NCBI RefSeq assembly: GCF_009857845.1
Contig: NZ_WWEQ01000008.1
Span: 1-64,000 of the forward strand
DNA: 64,000 nucleotides
Source: Brevibacterium rongguiense
GTDB lineage: Bacteria; Actinomycetota; Actinomycetes; Actinomycetales; Brevibacteriaceae
Direction of reading: 5' to 3'
Shown here piece by piece: positions 51,770 through 61,098 of the stretch (within the stretch, counting starts at the first letter, position 1; each line of letters begins with the position of its first letter). A program made the translations under genes and the position numbers. The notes beneath the pieces were generated by a model. It saw only the letters and a list, made by a program, of their open reading frames with translations, had not been told where the DNA came from and did no database searches.

Positions 51770-53978
51770 ATGGCACATCCGACCATTCCCGGTCAGCCCA
51801 GCGCCGAACATCCCACCGTGAACGAGCCGACGCAGGCTCGTCCGCCGCTTTCGCCCAAACCCGATCAGGAGGCGCCCGCCGAGGTGGGGCCCACCGGTGT
51901 CCCCTGGACCGAGGCGTCCGACGCGGGCGGCGCTCGCAACGGCCGCGCCCAGGCCGGCGAGCGGCTCACCACCGCCCAGGGAGGCCGGCTGCGCGACACC
52001 GACCATTCCCTCAAGGCCGGTTCGCGCGGGCCCACGCTGCTGCAGGATCACCACCTGCGGGAGAAGATCACCCACTTCGACCACGAGCGCATTCCCGAGC
52101 GGGTCGTGCACGCGCGCGGCGCTGCCGCGCACGGGACCTTCGAGTCGTACGGGGCGGCCGCGGAGCTCACGTGCGCCTCGTTCCTGGCGGAACCGGGCAC
52201 CGTGGACGTCTTCACCCGGTTCTCGACCGTGCTGGGCTCGCGGGGTTCGGCCGACACGGTCCGCGACACGCGCGGCTTCGCCGTGAAGTTCTACACCTCC
52301 GAGGGCACATTCGACCTCGTCGGAAACAACATACCGGTGTTCTTTATTCAGGACGCGATCAAGTTCCCCGACGTCATCCACGCCGGAAAGCCGCACCCCG
52401 ATCGCGAGATCCCGCAGGCCCAGAGCGCACGACACCTTCTGGGACTTCGTCTCGCTGCACACCGAAGCGCAGCACCACACCATGTGGAACATGTCCGATC
52501 GTGGCATTCCGCGCTCGCTGCGGATGATGGAGGGATTCGGAATCCACACGTTCCGCCTGGTCAACGGCCGCGGTGAGACGTCGCTGGTCAAGTTCCACTG
52601 GAAGCCGCGGCTGGGTGTCCACTCCCTGACGTGGGACGAGGCGCAGCTGGTCGCCGGGGCGGACCCGGATATGCACCGGCGCGACCTCGCCGATGCGATC
52701 GAGGCGGGGGCCTACCCCGAGTGGGAGCTGGGCGCGCAGGTCTTCCCGGACACGGATGACCAGATGTTCGAGGGCATCGACCTGCTCGATCCCACCAAGC
52801 TCGTGCGCGAGGAGCTCGCCCCGGTGCGCCCGCTGGGCAGGCTCACGCTCAACGGCAATCCGACGAACTACTTCGCGGAGACGGAGCAGGTGGCCTTCCA
52901 CCCCGGCCATCTGGCTCCCGGCATCGAGGTGACGGACGATCCGCTCCTGCAGGGGCGCCTCTTCTCCTATCTGGACACCCAGATCAGCAGGCTGGGCGGC
53001 CCCAATTTCGGTCAGATCCCCATCAACCGTCCGCACGCACCCGTCAATGACATGCTGCGCGACGGAATGCACCAGAGCGCCGACTTCGATGGGGTTGCGC
53101 CCTACAGGCCCAACTCGCTCGACGGCGGCTGCCCGTTCACCTCCGGCGCGGGGGACAAAGCGCTCATCGACTTCCCCCAACCCGTGGGACCCGCGCGCCG
53201 CGTGCGCGAGAACCCGGCCAGCTTCGACGACCACTACTCGCAGGCGGCCCTGTTCTACCGCAGCCTCACCGAGGTGGAGCGCGAGCACCTGCACAGCGCG
53301 TACGCGTTCGAACTCGGGAAGTGCTACGAGACTGCGATCAAGGAGCGCCAGCTCGCCTGCCTCGCCCGCATCGACGGCCGGCTCGCGGCAGCGGTCGGAG
53401 CCGGCCTGGGACTCGAGGTCCCGACCGGCATCGCGGCCGTCGCAGATGACGGGGAGACCAGCCCAGCCCTGTCCCAGGTGGGCGGCGAATGGCCCCTGGA
53501 CGGGCGCCAGGTGGCGGTCGTCGTGGATGACCACGCCGATCCCGAGCAGGTCAGCGCGATCTGCGCGCGAATCGCCGAGCGCTCGATGGTGCCCCTGATC
53601 GTCGCCCCCACCGGAGCCCCGCTGCCGAATGGTCAGCCGGTGCAGCGGACGTATCTGACGGCCCGTTCCGTCGAGTTCGACGCCTTCGTGTTCCTCGCGG
53701 CCGCGCCCCCGCCCGGTGACTCCGCCGTGGCCGACGCCCGGGCCGGCGAGTCCTCCAAGGCGGCGGACGTCGATCCCCGCGTGTCGCTGCTGGCCGCCGA
53801 GGCCTACCGGCACTGCAAGGCCCTGCTGTTCGCGCCCGAGTCCGCCATTGCGACGGCGGCGGGCATCGTCCCCGACGCGCCGGGGGTCATCACCGCCGAC
53901 CCCGTGGAGGGCACGGAGGAACTGTTCTCCCTCATGGCGGCCCACCGGGCCTGGGAGCGCTTCCTCAGCGCCGGCTGA
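51770..53978 (+). pseudogene. katE: large-subunit catalase (clade 2, KatE/HPII type), frameshifted
   Basis: Haem catalase with a C-terminal flavodoxin/PfpI-like domain. The first part runs from ATG 51770 (GGAGG 5 nt upstream) with the catalytic His in [15 protein letters not shown] and the Asn in [16 protein letters not shown]. At about 52428-52433 the frame shifts: after IPQAQSA the expected [17 protein letters not shown] continues only if two bases are restored (CAC read where CACAC is expected). Downstream the frame is intact to 53978, with the haem-ligand Tyr in GRLFSYLDTQ and the PfpI-like domain (RQVAVVVDDHADPEQ...). All other parts look functional, so the defect is recent or a sequencing error. 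As written, the first frame ends after 268 residues. Confidence 0.88.
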
Positions 53979-54019
53979 TCGCGGGCGCCCGGCAATCCGC
54001 CGCGCGGGGGCTTCACGCG

Positions 54020-54056
54020 CAAGGGGCCGCGACGACGATGTCGTCGCGGCCCCTTG
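54020..54056. terminator. hairpin between katE and the acidic-protein gene
   Basis: Perfect 16-bp stem (54020-54035 with 54041-54056) and a 5-nt loop, followed by GCTG; it probably serves both convergent genes. Confidence 0.75.
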
Positions 54057-54076
54057 GCTGCGGTGGGCGCGGCGGC

Positions 54077-54511
54077 TCAGCGAGCCGGGTGGCTTCCCTC
54101 GCGGCCGGAGCCGTGGTCATCCTCATCGCGTCGGGTGCCGCGGCGCTCATTCGGGTCATCGGCGTTGACGGGGGCATCCTCACCCTCCGTGGCCTTCCGG
54201 CGCTCACCGATCCCGGAGCCGGCCAGCGTGTCCGTCTCCGCGTGCTCCGAGTGGCTCGCCCCCATTTCGTCGAGCTTGTCCGGCCGGGCGACCTCGACCT
54301 CCTCCTCCGAGACGACGAGATGCGAGCCGTCCGGTTGGCGGATGACGCGATCGCCATGGTGGGCCGCGAGTGCCTGCACGTCTTCCTCATCCGCGTTGAG
54401 GGAGTAGCCGGGGCGATCCCCGTCGTTGCGGTTGGCGGGGCCGCCCAGCTTGGACGCGGCCTCGTCGAGCGAGCCCGCCGCCTTGCGCGCCGCATTCCTG
54501 TCATCGGCCAT
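54077..54511 (-). CDS. small acidic, probably disordered protein
   Basis: A 144-residue hydrophilic protein, MADDRNAARKAAGSLDEAAS..., with a short structured-looking stretch ADEEDVQALAAHHGDRVIRQ and GSHLVVSEEEVEVA, followed by a charged C-terminus rich in Asp, Glu, Arg and Gly. No transmembrane segment, signal or known domain. GGAGGG lies 4 nt before the ATG at 54511. The next gene downstream of katE in opposite orientation, it may be a stress-related protein, but that is only a guess from neighbours and composition. Confidence 0.7.
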   Translation of the reverse strand: MADDRNAARKAAGSLDEAASKLGGPANRNDGDRPGYSLNADEEDVQALAAHHGDRVIRQPDGSHLVVSEEEVEVARPDKLDEMGASHSEHAETDTLAGSGIGERRKATEGEDAPVNADDPNERRGTRRDEDDHGSGREGSHPAR

Positions 54512-54579
54512 GATGCCCTCCTCTGTGTGGCCGCGGGGCGTCCCCGCGGAGCTTCGTCCCATCATAGGGCGCGGACCCC

Positions 54580-55443
54580 TCAGCCGATCGAGTCGAGTGC
54601 CGCGATCTCCTCGGGCGGGAGGATGAGGCCGGCGGCGGCGACGTTGGCGCGCAGATGGTCCACCGAGGACGTGCCCGGGATGAGGAGGATGTTGCCCGAG
54701 CGCTGTAGCAGCCAGGTCAGGGCAACGGCCTGCGGGCTCTGGCCCAGCCGCGCCGCAACCTCGTCCAGGGTGGCCGACTGGAGCGGAGTGAACCCGCCCA
54801 GCGGGAAGAACGGAACATACGCAATCCCCTGCGCCGCAAGCTCGGCGATGAACGCGTCGTCGCCGCGGTTCGCGAGGTTGTAGAGGTTCTGGACCTCGAC
54901 GACCGGGGCGATGCACTGCGCCGCGGCGAGGTGATCCGGCGTGGCGACGCTCAGGCCCAGCTCGCGCACGAGCCCTTCCTCGCGCAGCGCGGCCAGGGCT
55001 GCGAAGGACTCCTCGAAGGGGACCTCACCCGCCGGCTCGTGACCGGGATCGGCCAGCCGCAGGTTGACGACGTCGAGCGCCTCGACGTCCAGCACGCGCA
55101 GATTCGCCTCGACCTGCGTGCGGATTGCCTGCGGCGAGCGATCGAGCAGCCAATCTCCGGCAGCGTTGCGGGTTGCCCCCACCTTGGAAACCAGCGTGAG
55201 CCCGTCGAAGGGATGCAGCGCCTCGCGCAGCAGCTCGTTCGACACGTCCGGGCCGTAGTAGTCGGCCGTGTCGAAGTGGTCGATGCCGAGGTCCACCGCG
55301 GTGCGCAGCACGGCCAGCGCCTGGGCCCGATCGCGCGGCGGCCCCATGACTCCGGGCCCGGGCAGCTGCATGGTGCCGAACCCCATGCGCGCCACCTGGG
55401 ATCCGGCCAGCTCGAAGGGTCCGCCGGGGATGTCCTGTGCCAT
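54580..55443 (-). CDS. aldo/keto reductase family oxidoreductase
   Basis: A 287-residue (alpha/beta)8 NADPH-dependent oxidoreductase. The tetrad is largely visible: Asp58 and Tyr63 in HFDTADYYG and Lys87 in LVSKVG. The usual histidine position lies in DVVNLRLAD, where no His is present; related proteins of the YdbC type have the same change. The C-terminal IPGTSSVDHLRANVAAAGL is the NADPH-binding part. AGGAG precedes the ATG at 55443. Substrate unknown. Confidence 0.9.
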   Translation of the reverse strand: MAQDIPGGPFELAGSQVARMGFGTMQLPGPGVMGPPRDRAQALAVLRTAVDLGIDHFDTADYYGPDVSNELLREALHPFDGLTLVSKVGATRNAAGDWLLDRSPQAIRTQVEANLRVLDVEALDVVNLRLADPGHEPAGEVPFEESFAALAALREEGLVRELGLSVATPDHLAAAQCIAPVVEVQNLYNLANRGDDAFIAELAAQGIAYVPFFPLGGFTPLQSATLDEVAARLGQSPQAVALTWLLQRSGNILLIPGTSSVDHLRANVAAAGLILPPEEIAALDSIG

Positions 55444-55693
55444 GTGCGCTCCTGTCTCTCACCGCGCACTCCGCTGCGCGCCGGTTCATCCTAAGCCCGC
55501 GCTCACCGGTCCCCCGCGCACAGCTCCCCGGATTGCGCCTTCCGCGCTTCCCCGCCCCTGCCGTAGCCCCGTTGTCGCGCCTGCCGTCGTGTCCGGGGGC
55601 AACCGCCCGGGCTGGGCGCCCGCTTCGCAAACGCATCGGCGTGCCTTAGCCTGAACGCGTGCTCGCAGCGCCGCGCGCACACGAGAGGAGCCC

Positions 55694-56542
55694 ATGTCCA
55701 ACGCCCGCGACCTCGAAGACGGGATCGTCCGCGATTTCCGGCAGAGCATGTCCTACGCCTCGTACCTGGACCTGCCGACGCTGCTCAGCGCTCAGCACCC
55801 CGTCAGCCGGCCCGAGCACCACGACGAGATGCTCTTCATCGTCCAGCATCAGACGACCGAGCTGTGGCTCAAGCTGGTCCTCCACGAGCTGCTGGCCGCC
55901 CGCGCCGCCTTCGATGCCGATGAGCCGGGCCCCGCCCTGAAGGCCATTGCCCGCGTCAAGCACATCCAGCGCACGCTCACGGAGCAGTGGTCCGTGCTGG
56001 CGACGCTGACTCCCACGGAATACGCGCAGTTCAGAGACTTCCTAGGCGCGTCGTCCGGCTTCCAGTCCGCGCAGTACCGGGCCGTCGAGTTCATCCTGGG
56101 CAACACGAACGCGGGGATGCTCGCAGTCTTCGAGGACTCGGACCCGCAGGCGCACGAGCTGCTCAGCCGCCTGCTGCACGAGCCCAGCATCTACGACGCC
56201 TTCTGGGCGCACCTGGCGCGCAGCGGCTACGACGTGCCCGCCTCGGCCCTCGACCGGGACGTCTCGCAGCCCTATGCGGCCAACGACGAGCTGCTGCCGC
56301 TCATCCGCGGGATCTACGAGCGCGCCGAGGACAACTGGAGCGCCTACGAGACCTGCGAGGAGCTCGTGGACCTCGAGGAAAACTTCCAGCTCTGGCGCTT
56401 CCGCCACATGCGCACCGTCATGCGCACGATCGGCATGAAGACCGGCACCGGCGGCTCCTCCGGCGTGGGCTTCCTGCAGCGCGCGCTCGACCTCACGTTC
56501 TTCCCCGAGCTGTTCGCCGTCCGCACGCAGGTCGGTCGCTGA
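55694..56542 (+). CDS. kynA: tryptophan 2,3-dioxygenase
   Basis: Haem enzyme opening the indole ring of L-tryptophan to give N-formylkynurenine. The 282-residue protein has the family blocks SMSYASYLDLPTLLSAQHP, EMLFIVQHQTTELWLKLVLH, LGASSGFQSAQYRAVEFILG and, near the C-terminus, FRHMRTVMRTIGMKTGTGGS with the axial His and the substrate-binding GTGGSSG. AGAGGAG precedes the ATG. TAGCCT at 55647-55652 is a plausible -10 with a 35-nt leader. First gene of a kynurenine operon. Confidence 0.96.
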   Translation: MSNARDLEDGIVRDFRQSMSYASYLDLPTLLSAQHPVSRPEHHDEMLFIVQHQTTELWLKLVLHELLAARAAFDADEPGPALKAIARVKHIQRTLTEQWSVLATLTPTEYAQFRDFLGASSGFQSAQYRAVEFILGNTNAGMLAVFEDSDPQAHELLSRLLHEPSIYDAFWAHLARSGYDVPASALDRDVSQPYAANDELLPLIRGIYERAEDNWSAYETCEELVDLEENFQLWRFRHMRTVMRTIGMKTGTGGSSGVGFLQRALDLTFFPELFAVRTQVGR

Positions 56543-56606
56543 GACCCCCTGCCCGTACCGCCGCACCCGCGCCATCCCTGCCCGCACCGCACCGAAGGAC
56601 TCCCCC

Positions 56607-57866
56607 ATGGCATCCGCCTCCGCCCCCCGCCCCGATCGCACCGCAGATGCCGCGTTCGCGGCCCGCGCCGCGGACCTCGACGCGCGCGACCCGCTGGCCG
56701 CCTACCCCGCCCGGTTCATCGGCCATGACGATCCGGAGATCGTCGCCTACCTGGACGGCAACTCGCTGGGCCGCCCGCCCAAGGCCGCGGCCCGGCGCAT
56801 GGCCGACCTCGTCGAGCAGCAGTGGGGCAGGCGCCTCATCCGCGGCTGGGACGAGGGCTGGTTCGACCTGCCCCTCACGATCGGCGACCGGCTCGCGCGC
56901 ACCGTGCTGGGCGCCGCACCCGGTCAGGCGACCATCGGCGACTCCACCACCGTGCTGCTGTTCAAGCTCATCAGCGGCGGGCTCGACCTGCGCCCGGGCC
57001 GCACGGAGATCGTCCTCGACCGCGAGAACTTCCCCACCGACCGCTACCTGCTCGAGTCGATCGCCGCACAGCGCGGCCTCACCCTCCGCTGGCTCGAACC
57101 GGACCCCGCGCTGGGGGTCACGACCGCAGACCTGGACTCCGTGATCGGCGAGCAGACGGCGCTCGTGGTGCTCAGCCACGTCGCCTACCGCTCGGGCTTC
57201 CTCGTCGATGCCCCCGCCGCCGCACGCGCGGCGCACGAGTCGGGCGCGCTGCTGCTGCTCGACCTCTGCCACTCGGCGGGCTCCGTCGAGCTGGCGCTCG
57301 ACGACTGGGGTGTCGACCTCGCCGTCGGGTGCACGTACAAGTACCTCAACGGCGGGCCGGGCTCGCCGGCCTTCGCCTACGTCGCGGCCTCCCACCAGGA
57401 GCGGTTCGCCCAGCCCATCTGGGGCTGGATGGGGGCGGCGGACTCGTTCGCCATGGGCCAGGGCTACGAGCCCTCGCCCGGCATCCGGCGCGTCATCAGC
57501 GGCACGCCGGCCATCACGGGCATGGTGGCGATCGAGGACACGCTCGACATGCTCGATGAGGTCGGGATGGGAGCCGTGCGCGCCAAGTCCGTCGCCCTCA
57601 CCTCGTTCGCCCAGGAGGCCGCCGCCGAGGTGCTGGCCCCCTTCGGGGTCGTGCTCTCCTCCCCGTCGGATCCGGCCATGCGCGGCGGGCACATCACCCT
57701 CGATCACCCGGACTTCCGCGCGGTGGTCGCGCGGCTGTGGGAACGCGGTGTGATCCCCGACTTCCGCAACCCCACCGGGATCCGCGTGGGCCTCAGCCCG
57801 CTGAGCACCACGTTCGCCGAGGCCTGGGCCGGCATCGAGGCGATCGCGGAGGAGCTGTCCGCGTGA
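56607..57866 (+). CDS. kynU: kynureninase
   Basis: PLP-dependent hydrolase cleaving kynurenine to anthranilate and alanine. The 419-residue protein has YLDGNSLGRPPKAA near the start, FLVDAPAAARAAHESGALLL, LLDLCHSAGSVELALDDWGV with the PLP-binding Asp, and the Schiff-base lysine Lys245 in GCTYKYLNGGPGSPAF. AAGGA lies 7 nt before the ATG. It lies 64 nt after kynA and its TGA overlaps the GTG of the following esterase gene. Confidence 0.95.
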   Translation: MASASAPRPDRTADAAFAARAADLDARDPLAAYPARFIGHDDPEIVAYLDGNSLGRPPKAAARRMADLVEQQWGRRLIRGWDEGWFDLPLTIGDRLARTVLGAAPGQATIGDSTTVLLFKLISGGLDLRPGRTEIVLDRENFPTDRYLLESIAAQRGLTLRWLEPDPALGVTTADLDSVIGEQTALVVLSHVAYRSGFLVDAPAAARAAHESGALLLLDLCHSAGSVELALDDWGVDLAVGCTYKYLNGGPGSPAFAYVAASHQERFAQPIWGWMGAADSFAMGQGYEPSPGIRRVISGTPAITGMVAIEDTLDMLDEVGMGAVRAKSVALTSFAQEAAAEVLAPFGVVLSSPSDPAMRGGHITLDHPDFRAVVARLWERGVIPDFRNPTGIRVGLSPLSTTFAEAWAGIEAIAEELSA

Positions 57867-58765
57867 GCGAGGACGCGCCACGTCCGGGCGATCACACGCG
57901 TTCAACCGGGACAGCCGGTGCGGCCGGGGCAACCGGGGCAACCGTTTTGGCAGGAGCAGCCGGTGCGGCGGGCCTAACCACCGCCGGCCCGAACGTCGCC
58001 TTCTACGGGCCCGACCCCGAGCAGCGGGTGGAGGTGTGGCGCCCGGCCCGCGCCGATCCGGCCGCAGCCGCGCAGGATCGTGCCGAGCCGGCCGCGCCCG
58101 CCCCGGTCGCGATCCTCGTCCACGGCGGGTACTGGCGCTCGCGCTGGGCGCTCGACCTCATGGATCCCCTGGCCGCGGATCTGGCCGCGCGGGGCTGGGC
58201 TGTCGTCAACGTCGAGTACCGCCGGCCCGATCGGCACCCGTGGGCGGCCACGGTGGGAGATGTCCGCGCCGCACTCGCCGCCGTTCCCGCCGTGGCCGAG
58301 GGGATCGGCGCGGATACGGGGCGCACGGCGGTGCTCGGCCATTCCGCAGGCGGCCAACTGGCCGTCCAGGCCGCCGGGGACGCCGCGCGCCGGCCCATCG
58401 CCGGCCTGGGCATCCGAGCGGTCGCCGCGCTGGCCGGTGTCCTCGACCTCGAGGCGGCCTGGCGCCTGCGGCTCAGCGACGGCGCCGTCGCCATGGCCCT
58501 GGGCGCGCCCTTCGACCCGGCCAATCCGGTCCACACCGCCGCCTCGGCCATGCACCGACCGCCCGGCGGACCGCCGGCCGTCATCGCCTGCGGCACCGGC
58601 GATGATCCCCACCTGGTGCGGATGAGCCGCGCGTTCGCCCGGCGCTGCGCGGCACAGGGCCGGCCGTGCGAGCATATCGAGGCAGCGGGCGATCACTTCG
58701 ACATCATCGACCCTGCCCATCCGCTCTGCGCCCGGGCCGTGGACGCCGCGCAGGCGCTCGTCTGA
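57863..58765 (+). CDS. kynB: alpha/beta hydrolase, kynurenine formamidase-like (KynB)
   Basis: Probably hydrolyses N-formylkynurenine between the steps of KynA and KynU. The 300-residue protein has the oxyanion motif VHGGYWRSRW (HGGYW, residues 87-91), the nucleophile in LGHSAGGQLAVQ (Ser161) and a terminal GDHFDIID with the likely catalytic His. The N-terminal 45 residues are a Thr/Gly/Ala-rich low-complexity segment encoded by short GGGGCAACC-like repeats. The GTG at 57863 overlaps the kynU stop (GTGA). The arylformamidase function is inferred from fold and operon; the symbol is used on that basis. Confidence 0.85.
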   Translation: MSEDAPRPGDHTRSTGTAGAAGATGATVLAGAAGAAGLTTAGPNVAFYGPDPEQRVEVWRPARADPAAAAQDRAEPAAPAPVAILVHGGYWRSRWALDLMDPLAADLAARGWAVVNVEYRRPDRHPWAATVGDVRAALAAVPAVAEGIGADTGRTAVLGHSAGGQLAVQAAGDAARRPIAGLGIRAVAALAGVLDLEAAWRLRLSDGAVAMALGAPFDPANPVHTAASAMHRPPGGPPAVIACGTGDDPHLVRMSRAFARRCAAQGRPCEHIEAAGDHFDIIDPAHPLCARAVDAAQALV

Positions 58766-58948
58766 GCCCGCCCACGCGCGGCTGCCCCTCGTGAGCCCCG
58801 CCGCCTGCGAGCGCCGCACGAGCGTGCGTTCCGTCCGCGCAGGTCATCGCCGCGCCAGCCTTTGAAATCGGCTGTCCGTCGCATAGAATCGCACCAGGCT
58901 CCCTCCCGGATCGTAGGGGAAGACGTATCCGGACACTGGGAGGCACAG

Positions 58949-59446
58949 ATGGATATGACACAGGGCGTTCTCTTCGTCCACTCCGCACCTCGCGCGCTCT
59001 GCCCGCACATCGAATGGGCAGCCGGCGGGGCCATCGGCGCGCAGGCGAAGTTCGACTGGACGCCGCAGCCCGCCGCGCCCGGAATGGTGCGCGCGGAGGT
59101 CTGCTGGAAGGCACCCGCTGGCTCGGGCGCCCGCATCGCCACCGCGCTGCGCGGCTGGGACGGGGTGCGCTACGAGGTCACCGAGGAGCCCTCCGCCGGC
59201 ACCGACGGCGGCCGCTGGTCCCACACACCGGCCCTGGGCATCTACCACGCGGTCACCGATGCCCACGGCAACATCGTCGTCCCCGAGGACAACATCCGCA
59301 CTGTGCTCGAGCGCTCCGCGGGAGACCCGCACCGCATGCAGCGCGAGATGGAGTCCGCCCTGGGCCAGTCCTGGGACGACGAACTCGAGCCCTTCCGCCA
59401 CGCCGGAGACGGCGCCCCCGTGCGCTGGCTGTCCAAGGTGGGCTGA
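58949..59446 (+). CDS. DUF3145 family protein
   Basis: A 165-residue protein with GVLFVHSAPRALCPHIEWAA, TALRGWDGVRYEVTEEPSAG, GRWSHTPALGIYHAVTDAHG, NIVVPEDNIRTVLE and SWDDELEPFRHAGDGAPVRW, matching the actinobacterium-specific DUF3145 family throughout. No catalytic residues are known. GGGAGG lies 5 nt before the ATG at 58949. The function is unknown; conservation across actinobacteria suggests a housekeeping role. A strong terminator follows. Confidence 0.92.
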   Translation: MDMTQGVLFVHSAPRALCPHIEWAAGGAIGAQAKFDWTPQPAAPGMVRAEVCWKAPAGSGARIATALRGWDGVRYEVTEEPSAGTDGGRWSHTPALGIYHAVTDAHGNIVVPEDNIRTVLERSAGDPHRMQREMESALGQSWDDELEPFRHAGDGAPVRWLSKVG

Positions 59447-59549
59447 GGCTCCGGCCACCCGGACCGCACGCGCACGCCGAGCCCCGGCTGGCCGGCGCCG
59501 CCTCCCGGCCGGCCAGCGCTCCCCCGACCGACCGAGCCCAGAAGCAGCC

Positions 59550-59586
59550 GCTGGCGCCCGCTCCCGCCTCCGGAGCGGGCGCCAGC
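59550..59586. terminator. bidirectional hairpin between DUF3145 and EAL-like genes
   Basis: Perfect 15-bp stem (59550-59564 with 59572-59586) and a 7-nt loop between convergent genes. Confidence 0.75.
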
Positions 59587-59600
59587 GTCTGCGTTGCGGC

Positions 59601-60851
59601 TTAGCGCGCCGCGGAGATCCGCGAGAGCAGCGAGCGTGCCGCGTCGACGCACGCGTAGCGCTCAGAGGTGACGAAGACGTCGTATTCGAGGCGCCCATCG
59701 GAGCCCAGGTCCACGCGCTGGGAGGCCGTGACCATCCCGGACCAGTCCGGTCCGACGACGATGATCGCGTACTCCCGGCGCAGCGGGTCCGAGGAGTCGA
59801 CGCCGCCGGAGCGCACCCCGGCCACGGGAGCCTCGGAGAACCCGCCGGAGAGCATGCCCACGAACCCGCAGGCCTCCTCGAGCGCCGCGAAGCCGGAGAC
59901 CATCTCCTCGGACAGGTCCGCCTCCTCCGCGAATGCCCCGATGGCCACCGTGGACGCGCCGCTGCCCAGGGCGCGGCGCACGAGCGAGCGCAGCTGCGCG
60001 CCCAGCATCGCGTGCGGCAGCACGAGCGGGTCGCGCCGCAGCCCCTGGGCGATGGAGTACGGGGTGCCGGACACGGGCAGGTTGCGGGCGGTGTGCTCGC
60101 CGAGGGGATCCTCGCGGGGGACGTCGATGGTGGCCGGCTCGCTCGTCGCCTCGCCCACGAAGGGGCCGGTGATGAGCCGGGCGCCGATCGCGGCGACGAG
60201 GTCCAGATCGTCCTCCTCGCTCACCCCCTCGGCCACGATGACCGCGCCCGTGCGCTCGACGTGGGCGTGGAGCAGGCGGATGAGCTCGGCGAGGTAGTCC
60301 TCGTCCTCATAGCGCAGCACGTCCTCGTGCAGCGTGACGACGGACGGGTTGACCAGCGGCAGGAACGCGGTGCTCTCGATCGTCTGGCCCACGCCGGTCA
60401 CGCCGATCCCCCAGCCCAGCTGGCGGGCCGCGCGCACGGAGCGCAGCACGGCCGCGGGATGCCGGGCCACGCGCCCGGCGTCGAGCTGCAGGATCACGGA
60501 GCGGTCCGGCTCACCGGAACGGTCCTCGAGGGTGACGAGAGACTCCGGCTCGGCGGTCATGAACAGGCGGGTGTGCGATTCGAGTCCGGCGGCCTCGGCC
60601 GCGCGCAGACCGGTCTCGCGGAAGGAGGAGTCGATGTCGCCCACGAGCGGGGACTGGCGCAGCACTGCGCGCAGCGAGGTCGACTCCTCGTGGCCCAGCT
60701 GCGGGTCCTCGCTGTTGATGTGGCGCACGCGGTAGCCGGCGGGCGCGTCGGTGGTGACATCGCGGACGGGCTCGAAGACGCAGTCGATGAGGCCGGAGCG
60801 GATGAGGCGCTCGAGATCGGGGGCTGTGGCGTCGGAGCTTGCGGTGAGCAC
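59601..60851 (-). CDS. degenerate EAL-domain protein with C-terminal DICT sensor domain
   Basis: A 416-residue cytosolic protein. Residues 1-245 follow the EAL phosphodiesterase fold (FEPVRDV, LFMTAEPESL, LQLDAGRVA, GIGVTGVG, VVTLHEDVLR, VIVAEGVSEEDDLDLVAAIGARLITGPFVG), but the E-x-L-x-R motif is replaced (PAGYRVRHIN) and several metal ligands are missing, so c-di-GMP hydrolysis is improbable. The rest resembles a DICT domain: AIGAFAEEADLSEEM, YAIIVVGPDWSGMV and VFVTSERYACVDAARSLLSRI. DICT domains are thought to sense light or redox together with EAL/GGDEF partners. The start is GTG at 60851 with GGGAAGG upstream. It may bind rather than degrade a nucleotide signal. Confidence 0.85.
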   Translation of the reverse strand: MLTASSDATAPDLERLIRSGLIDCVFEPVRDVTTDAPAGYRVRHINSEDPQLGHEESTSLRAVLRQSPLVGDIDSSFRETGLRAAEAAGLESHTRLFMTAEPESLVTLEDRSGEPDRSVILQLDAGRVARHPAAVLRSVRAARQLGWGIGVTGVGQTIESTAFLPLVNPSVVTLHEDVLRYEDEDYLAELIRLLHAHVERTGAVIVAEGVSEEDDLDLVAAIGARLITGPFVGEATSEPATIDVPREDPLGEHTARNLPVSGTPYSIAQGLRRDPLVLPHAMLGAQLRSLVRRALGSGASTVAIGAFAEEADLSEEMVSGFAALEEACGFVGMLSGGFSEAPVAGVRSGGVDSSDPLRREYAIIVVGPDWSGMVTASQRVDLGSDGRLEYDVFVTSERYACVDAARSLLSRISAAR

Positions 60852-60981
60852 GAGTGTGACCTTCCCTTCGGCGGCACGGGGGCGCCGCCGTCGTCATCGT
60901 CTCACGCCCGGCAGACGCGATCCGGGCCGCGCGGCGACTGTGGCCGAATCGGCACACGCCTTCATCTGCCCGCAACAGTCG

Positions 60982-61098
60982 CCGCCCGCGGGACTCAGCC
61001 CGCCGTGCGCGCTGTCCTTACGGCCCGCGGGACTCAGCCCGCCGCGCGCGGCGTCCTTGCCGCCCGGGAGCTCAGTCCGCCGTGCGCGCAGCCTCGCG
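60982..61098. repeat. three 39-bp repeats covering the 3' end of the DHA2 exporter gene
   Basis: Three consecutive units of about 39 bp start at 60982, 61021 and 61060. The third unit contains the last codons and the TGA of the exporter gene; the two others are extra, decayed copies downstream, each still with the TGAG of the stop region on the minus strand. This looks like a tandem duplication of a gene end. Confidence 0.7.
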
